A stretch of 8,767 bases of DNA from an uncultured Peptococcaceae bacterium (lineage in GTDB: Bacteria; Bacillota; Desulfitobacteriia; Desulfitobacteriales; Syntrophobotulaceae). The notes beneath the pieces are model-generated. The model did no database searches, was not told the origin of the DNA, and saw only the letters and a program-made list of their open reading frames with translations. The stretch lies in assembly GCA_937892995.1 (NCBI GenBank), contig CALBJS010000321.1:1-8767 (forward strand), in the 5' to 3' direction. Positions 5,599-8,767 of the stretch are shown one piece after another; within the stretch, counting starts at the first letter, position 1; each line of letters opens with the position of its first letter. The position numbers and the translations under genes are program-made.

Positions 5599-5621
5599 AG
5601 TAGATTAATTTCATTGGGAAT

Positions 5622-5628
5622 AAGGGGG
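5622..5628 (+). promoter_or_regulatory. Ribosome-binding site deciding the mgsA start
   Basis: AAGGGGG stands nine bases before ATG 5638. The reading frame also extends to TTG 5614, but that codon lies upstream of this site and would add eight residues not expected for the family. Confidence 0.8.
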
Positions 5629-5637
5629 AATATTAAT

Positions 5638-6015
5638 ATGTTAAGTGTGGCATTAATAGCTCACGACCAAATGAAGCCTGAAATGATTAATTTTGCACTT
5701 CAGTACAAGGATATACTCTCTAAATGTAAGATTACGGCGACTGGTACTACAGGAACGCTGATTGAAGAACATACCGGATTACAGGTCGAAAAGGTCCTAT
5801 CAGGCCCTTTAGGAGGAGACCAACAAATAGGAAGCAGAATATCCTGCCAGAGGGTTGATGTGGTGATTTTTTTACGTGATCCTCTTTCAGCCCAGCCTCA
5901 TGAACCGGATATTTCGGCTCTTTTGCGCATCTGTGATGTTCATAATATCCCAGTAGCTACTAACCGTAAAACTGCAGATGTTTTAATAAGCTATATTCAA
6001 AATCATCTTGAATAA
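5638..6015 (+). CDS. mgsA: Methylglyoxal synthase
   Basis: This 125-residue cytoplasmic enzyme converts dihydroxyacetone phosphate to methylglyoxal and phosphate, a bypass of lower glycolysis used when phosphate is limiting or sugar phosphates accumulate. Family blocks are complete: LIAHD (His9, Asp10) with Lys13, the phosphate-binding TGTTGT (35-40), SGPLGGDQQIG with catalytic Asp61, and FLRDPLSAQPHEPD with Asp81, His88 and Asp91. These match E. coli MgsA residues with a constant offset of ten. It ends with NIPVATNRKTAD. The start is set by AAGGGGG nine bases upstream of ATG 5638. In many Firmicutes mgsA sits near cell-shape or septum genes, whereas here it stands alone, divergent from nth and convergent with the kinase gene. 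Confidence 0.97.
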   Translation: MLSVALIAHDQMKPEMINFALQYKDILSKCKITATGTTGTLIEEHTGLQVEKVLSGPLGGDQQIGSRISCQRVDVVIFLRDPLSAQPHEPDISALLRICDVHNIPVATNRKTADVLISYIQNHLE

Positions 6016-6033
6016 TGTATTTGAGAAGTAACA

Positions 6034-6059
6034 CCCATCCCCAAAGTGAGGAGTATGGG
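6034..6059. terminator. Weak hairpin between the convergent mgsA and kinase genes
   Basis: CCCAT (6034-6038) pairs with ATGGG (6055-6059). A few inner C-G pairs (6039, 6041, 6042 with 6053, 6051, 6050) extend it imperfectly around the loop AAAGTGA. No proper T tract follows on either strand, only TTCTTTATCTTT some bases later on +. It lies where a bidirectional terminator is expected, but the structure is marginal. Confidence 0.3.
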
Positions 6060-6077
6060 GAGTAACGTTCTTTATCT

Positions 6078-7463
6078 TTAATCTTGGGTATAAAGGCTTC
6101 CTCCTAAGAATTCTCTAAGGATGGAGTTAAAGGGTATTTTATCAGTATCTAATGGTTCAAAAAAGGAAAGAAGATTTAACAAACGGGAGATAGTATCACG
6201 GTGTGGGCTTTCAACCGGTATTTTTGTTAATAAAGGTTCTGCGTAGGAGCGTAAGGCATTTAGTTCGTAGATTAGACTGGAATTAAACATGACATCTGCT
6301 TCTTCTTGATATTTAAAAACATTAGTGTTTTCGCCCCTTCTCACACTTGCCCATTGCGTCAGGGTTCTCTCCGGTGTGAAACCTCTGAATTTATCATCTC
6401 TAATAATACGCCTGATTAGTCTTGCCTCAGTAGTGGGAACCCTATTATAAGCGTCAATGTTTAACTGGAAAAGGGAGCTAATGTAAATTTTAAAGAAATA
6501 ATTCCTGTCGATAGTTGTTAGCAACCGGGGATTCAAGGCGTGGATGCCCTCAACTACTAAGACATCATCAGTGTCAAGGCATAGACATTGTCCGTCCAAG
6601 GCTCTTTTTCCGGTCAAAAAGTCAAAGATCGGAGTTTCTACCGTTTTACCTTGGATAAGTTCTTCCATTTGTTCGTTTAAAAGGGCTAGATCTAGTGCTT
6701 CTAAAGCTTCATAATCAAGCTGACCTGAGGCATCTCTAGGGGTATTCTCCCTATTGACAAAATAATTATCTAGAGATAAAGGTACAGGTTTAAGACCATT
6801 AACTCTTAGTTGGGTTGCAAGTCTCTGGGCAAAAGTAGTCTTTCCAGAGGATGAGGGGCCAGAAATTAGTACTATTCGGACGGTCTTTCTTTCTCGGAAA
6901 ATCCGATCTGCGATATCGGCTATCTTTTTTTCTTGAAGAGCTTCTGCTATACTAATTAATTCTAAAGACCGCCCCTCTTGGATGAAGGAATTGACATCTT
7001 TAACTTCATCAAGATTAAGATTTTCTAGCCATCTTTGAGTTTCGGTATAGGTTGCCGAAAGTTTCTCCGGAAGTACAAATTGGCTGGAACCATTGGAGTC
7101 ATCCTCAAAATGAAGGATAAAACCGGGAGGAAAGTCTATTAAATTGAAATTTCCAATTGTAGAGGTGTTATTGAGAGCAGGATAGATTGTTCGAAGTACG
7201 GTATTACCTAGTTTATATTTATAACTATTTCCATCCTTCCCTAGTAATTCAAGTGGACTGTTCTGTTCTACCCAAGTTTTAAGATTAGATTCGATCTGCT
7301 TAACTTCCCTCGGTGAGACTAGGGAACCAGAAAACTCACAATAGACTCCATCGAGGATCGAATAAGGTATTTTAAGTTTCTCTTCAGGAAAAAGTTCTTG
7401 AACAACCTTAATCAACCCTAATTGTAAGGTTTGCCTGTATTTACGCATAATATACTCGGACAT
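6078..7463 (-). CDS. Uridine-kinase-like nucleoside kinase with N-terminal ThrRS-like domain
   Basis: This protein of about 461 residues has a C-terminal phosphoribulokinase/uridine kinase P-loop domain (about 195-420). Its Walker A is GPSSSGKT (202-209), the substrate-side motif is SLDNYF (230-235), and VLVVEGIHALNP (301-312) is Walker B-like. Arg-rich segments follow (RLIRRIIRD, 348-356; RRGE, 375-378). The N-terminal part (about 1-150) resembles the ThrRS-related second domain found in Firmicute 'nucleoside kinase' proteins (tLqlgLikvvqelFP, SILDGVYCEF). Family members of about 550 residues begin with a TGS domain, which seems absent here. The reaction is predicted to be ATP-dependent phosphorylation of a nucleoside or other small hydroxyl compound. 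The true substrate is unknown. The frame reaches GTG 7478, but AAAGGTGAT (7467-7475) lies just before ATG 7463, which is the better start. It is divergent from thrC, with a matched promoter element. Confidence 0.87.
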   Translation of the reverse strand: MSEYIMRKYRQTLQLGLIKVVQELFPEEKLKIPYSILDGVYCEFSGSLVSPREVKQIESNLKTWVEQNSPLELLGKDGNSYKYKLGNTVLRTIYPALNNTSTIGNFNLIDFPPGFILHFEDDSNGSSQFVLPEKLSATYTETQRWLENLNLDEVKDVNSFIQEGRSLELISIAEALQEKKIADIADRIFRERKTVRIVLISGPSSSGKTTFAQRLATQLRVNGLKPVPLSLDNYFVNRENTPRDASGQLDYEALEALDLALLNEQMEELIQGKTVETPIFDFLTGKRALDGQCLCLDTDDVLVVEGIHALNPRLLTTIDRNYFFKIYISSLFQLNIDAYNRVPTTEARLIRRIIRDDKFRGFTPERTLTQWASVRRGENTNVFKYQEEADVMFNSSLIYELNALRSYAEPLLTKIPVESPHRDTISRLLNLLSFFEPLDTDKIPFNSILREFLGGSLYTQD

Positions 7464-7466
7464 TTT

Positions 7467-7475
7467 ATCACCTTT
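7467..7475 (-). promoter_or_regulatory. Ribosome-binding site deciding the kinase start
   Basis: AAAGGTGAT on the minus strand ends three bases before ATG 7463. The alternative GTG at 7478-7476 is upstream of it and has no comparable site. Confidence 0.7.
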
Positions 7476-7480
7476 CACTT

Positions 7481-7512
7481 TATCTGCTCTTCTTAATAAG
7501 AGAGATCAGATA
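7481..7512 (-). promoter_or_regulatory. Stem-loop in the kinase mRNA leader
   Basis: TATCTG (7481-7486) pairs with CAGATA (7507-7512). Inside it CTCTT (7487-7491) pairs with AAGAG (7498-7502) around a six-base loop, with a four-base bulge at 7503-7506. The 11-bp structure lies between the predicted transcription start (near 7530) and the ribosome-binding site, which begins five bases beyond it. It may affect RNA stability or translation. No T tract follows, so it is not an attenuator terminator. Confidence 0.45.
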
Positions 7513-7534
7513 GTATTTTTTGGCTTCTACTATC
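7509..7534. repeat. Inverted repeat at the kinase promoter start region
   Basis: GATAGTA (7509-7515) and TACTATC (7528-7534) are perfect inverted 7-mers separated by 12 bases. The right arm lies between the kinase -10 box and its predicted start, so it could be an operator or a 5'-end RNA structure. Confidence 0.5.
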
Positions 7535-7536
7535 CA

Positions 7537-7565
7537 ATTGTAGAAAAATTGCCATCTTAATTCAA
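7537..7565 (-). promoter_or_regulatory. Sigma-A type promoter for the nucleoside kinase
   Basis: On the minus strand TTGAAT (7565-7560) and TACAAT (7542-7537) are spaced by 17 bp, matching four and five of six bases. Predicted transcription starts near 7530 with a leader of about 67 nt. The -35 box lies inside the element shared with the thrC promoter. Confidence 0.65.
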
Positions 7566-7603
7566 GACTTTATTAAAAGATTTTCTTTTTAACTTGAATG
7601 GCA
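7550..7603. repeat. Long dyad joining the divergent -35 regions of the kinase and thrC genes
   Basis: TGCCA (7550-7554) and TTCAAG (7561-7566) pair with CTTGAA (7593-7598) and TGGCA (7599-7603), and a nested inverted repeat fills the middle (TTAAAAGA 7573-7580 with TCTTTTTAA 7584-7592). Each outer arm contains the -35 box of one of the two divergent promoters. A shared regulator site or a cruciform is plausible. Confidence 0.7.
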
Positions 7604-7622
7604 GTGGCATTTAATTTAAAAT
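7594..7622 (+). promoter_or_regulatory. Sigma-A type promoter for thrC
   Basis: TTGAAT (7594-7599), a 17-bp spacer and TAAAAT (7617-7622) match four and five of six bases. Transcription would start near 7629, giving a leader of about 32 nt. That is too short for a T-box or other riboswitch, so control probably acts at initiation. Confidence 0.65.
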
Positions 7623-7646
7623 GATTATGGGGTATTTTTGATAACT

Positions 7647-7653
7647 AGGAGGG
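7647..7653 (+). promoter_or_regulatory. Ribosome-binding site for the TTG start of thrC
   Basis: AGGAGGG stands seven bases before TTG 7661. This near-perfect site is what fixes the non-ATG start. The next in-frame ATG lies 21 codons in and would remove conserved N-terminal residues. Confidence 0.85.
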
Positions 7654-7660
7654 AAAAAAA

Positions 7661-8767
7661 TTGTATCTTAGCACCCGCGGTAATATTGAAATACAGACTT
7701 CTGCTCAGACCATCGCCTTAGGAATGGTACCCCAGGGGGGTCTTTTTGTTCCCCAGAACATCCCTATTATGAACTGGCAGGAATTAAAAGATCTAGATTA
7801 TTCGGAGCTGGCTCTGAAGATAATGAGATTATACATAGGTGATCTCCCTTCTGAGACTTTGGAGAAAATGGTAAAAGTATATGGCGATGGACGTTTTGGG
7901 ACAGCGAATCCTGCCCCTTTAATCGATGCAGGGGATTGTGGACTGCTGGAACTGTGGCACGGACCTACGGCTGCTTTTAAAGATATAGCTTTACAGGTTC
8001 TTCCCTATCTCCTGACTTCAAGTATTACAAGTCTTGGCCTTGACGCCGATGTACTTATTTTAACGGCTACTTCAGGGGATACTGGAAAAGCAGCCTTAGA
8101 AGGATTTAAGGATGTCCCCGGTACTCAGATCGTAGTCTTTTACCCTGATGGAGGAGTTAGCCCTGTTCAGGAACGGCAGATGATTACAACCGGTGGGTCA
8201 AATACTTTTGTTGTTGCAATAAAAGGGAATTTTGATGAATGTCAGACAGCAGTAAAGAAAATTTTCTCCTCAGAGGATCTGTGCCGGAGATTTGAACGTC
8301 GCAAGATGGTCTTTTCCTCAGCAAACTCCATTAATTGGGGAAGATTATTACCTCAGATTGTCTATTATTTTTGGGCATATATTCAGGCAGTACAGAAGGA
8401 TAAAATTAAACCTGATGCAAAGATCAATATTGTTGTTCCTACAGGTAACTTCGGTAATATCTTAGCTGCCTACTATGCAAAAAGAATGGGTTTACCTATA
8501 GCCCAGCTTATCTGTGCTTCTAATCAAAACAACGTATTAGCTGATTTCTTTCACTCAGGGATTTACAACAGTAAGAGACCTTTTTATCTAACCTCATCTC
8601 CCTCTATGGATATTCTAATCTCCAGCAATTTCGAACGTTTTCTTTTTGAAGTATCGGGAAGGGACTCTAAGAAGATCCAACGATGGTATGCGGCTCTCGC
8701 TAAAGAAGGGAGTTTTCGAGTAGAGCAAGAGATACTTGACCTTTGTCGCCAGGTCATGGTAGCTGGG
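7661..8767 (+). CDS. thrC: Threonine synthase (partial, 3' end beyond window)
   Basis: The frame runs 369 codons from TTG 7661 to the right edge without a stop. The full enzyme is usually around 450-500 residues, so roughly the last quarter is missing. It is a PLP enzyme (fold type II) that converts O-phosphohomoserine to threonine. The N-terminus YLSTRGN is typical of the ThrC type that carries an extra N-terminal domain. HGPTAAFKD holds the PLP lysine, Lys107. ATSGDTGKAA (136-145) and PTGNFGNI (260-267) are cofactor and phosphate-binding loops, and SSANSINWGRLLPQIVYY (219-236) is highly conserved. The TTG start follows a near-perfect ribosome-binding site at 7647-7653. It has its own promoter, divergent from the nucleoside kinase. 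No thrB or hom is visible in the window; they could lie downstream. Confidence 0.96.
   Translation, partial: MYLSTRGNIEIQTSAQTIALGMVPQGGLFVPQNIPIMNWQELKDLDYSELALKIMRLYIGDLPSETLEKMVKVYGDGRFGTANPAPLIDAGDCGLLELWHGPTAAFKDIALQVLPYLLTSSITSLGLDADVLILTATSGDTGKAALEGFKDVPGTQIVVFYPDGGVSPVQERQMITTGGSNTFVVAIKGNFDECQTAVKKIFSSEDLCRRFERRKMVFSSANSINWGRLLPQIVYYFWAYIQAVQKDKIKPDAKINIVVPTGNFGNILAAYYAKRMGLPIAQLICASNQNNVLADFFHSGIYNSKRPFYLTSSPSMDILISSNFERFLFEVSGRDSKKIQRWYAALAKEGSFRVEQEILDLCRQVMVAG

Noticed and set aside
5614..5637. N-terminal extension of mgsA from TTG 5614
   Set aside because: The AAGGGGG site at 5622-5628 is inside the extension and correctly spaced for ATG 5638, which gives the normal family length.
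5533..5637. Promoter for nth
   Set aside because: Several AT-rich -10-like strings exist on the minus strand (for example TACTAT), but none has an acceptable -35 box at 16-18 bp, so none is listed.
4897..6015. Dedicated nth-mgsA module linking methylglyoxal production to DNA repair
   Set aside because: The two genes are only divergent neighbours, with no shared operator that I could find, and endonuclease III repairs oxidised pyrimidines rather than methylglyoxal adducts.
7550..7603. Intrinsic terminator or attenuator upstream of thrC
   Set aside because: No T tract follows the dyad, and it overlaps the -35 boxes and so lies upstream of both predicted transcription starts.
7668..7685. T-box-like string (CACCCGCGGTA) near the thrC start
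   Set aside because: It lies inside the thrC coding sequence (the STRGN codons), is not the conserved TGGNACCGCG in sense orientation, and the predicted leader of about 32 nt is too short for a T-box.

Overview
The window reads as chromosomal DNA from a low-to-mid-GC Firmicute, most likely an anaerobic clostridium of the Peptococcaceae/Desulfosporosinus type. That placement is an inference. It rests on strong Shine-Dalgarno sequences (GGGGAGG, AAGGTGAT, AGGAGGG), frequent non-ATG start candidates, sigma-A type -35/-10 boxes and the mix of protein families. There are no rRNA or tRNA genes, insertion sequences, phage genes or CRISPR arrays. Nine complete genes and two edge-truncated coding regions fill most of the sequence.

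Layout. Bases 1-97 hold a 12-bp tandem repeat, which can be read as the C-terminal tail of an upstream gene, and a clean intrinsic terminator. Next on the + strand come a FlK-type hotdog thioesterase (179-562), a tightly spaced YigZ/IMPACT protein (571-1194) and a HAD phosphatase (1304-1996). The HAD gene converges, with a 7-base overlap, on a minus-strand FAD-dependent oxidoreductase of the COG2509 type (1990-3381). A divergent control region of about 300 bp follows (3382-3685), with a promoter on each strand and several inverted repeats. It drives the oxidoreductase leftwards and, rightwards, a two-gene operon: a PRC-barrel protein (3686-4495) and a small membrane-anchored DUF948-like protein (4509-4922). 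That operon converges, with a 26-base overlap, on nth, endonuclease III (4897-5532, minus). Divergent from nth is mgsA, methylglyoxal synthase (5638-6015). mgsA converges on a uridine-kinase-like nucleoside kinase (6078-7463, minus). The kinase is divergent from thrC, threonine synthase, which starts at TTG 7661 and runs off the right edge.

How the genes relate. Most are housekeeping or stress-related: base-excision repair (nth), the methylglyoxal bypass (mgsA), threonine synthesis (thrC), CoA-thioester hydrolysis, sugar-phosphate-type phosphatase activity and an uncharacterised flavoenzyme. They form short transcription units rather than one system. I did not find a clear new multi-gene system.

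The best leads are regulatory. First, the kinase and thrC promoters carry the same CTTGAAT-N5-TGGCA element in mirror orientation, each supplying its own -35 box. Second, a 24-bp operator-like palindrome lies over the oxidoreductase promoter. Protein-level leads are a HAD phosphatase with an altered motif IV, a nucleoside kinase that appears to lack the usual N-terminal TGS domain and is paired with thrC, and a Cys-rich segment in the COG2509 flavoprotein.
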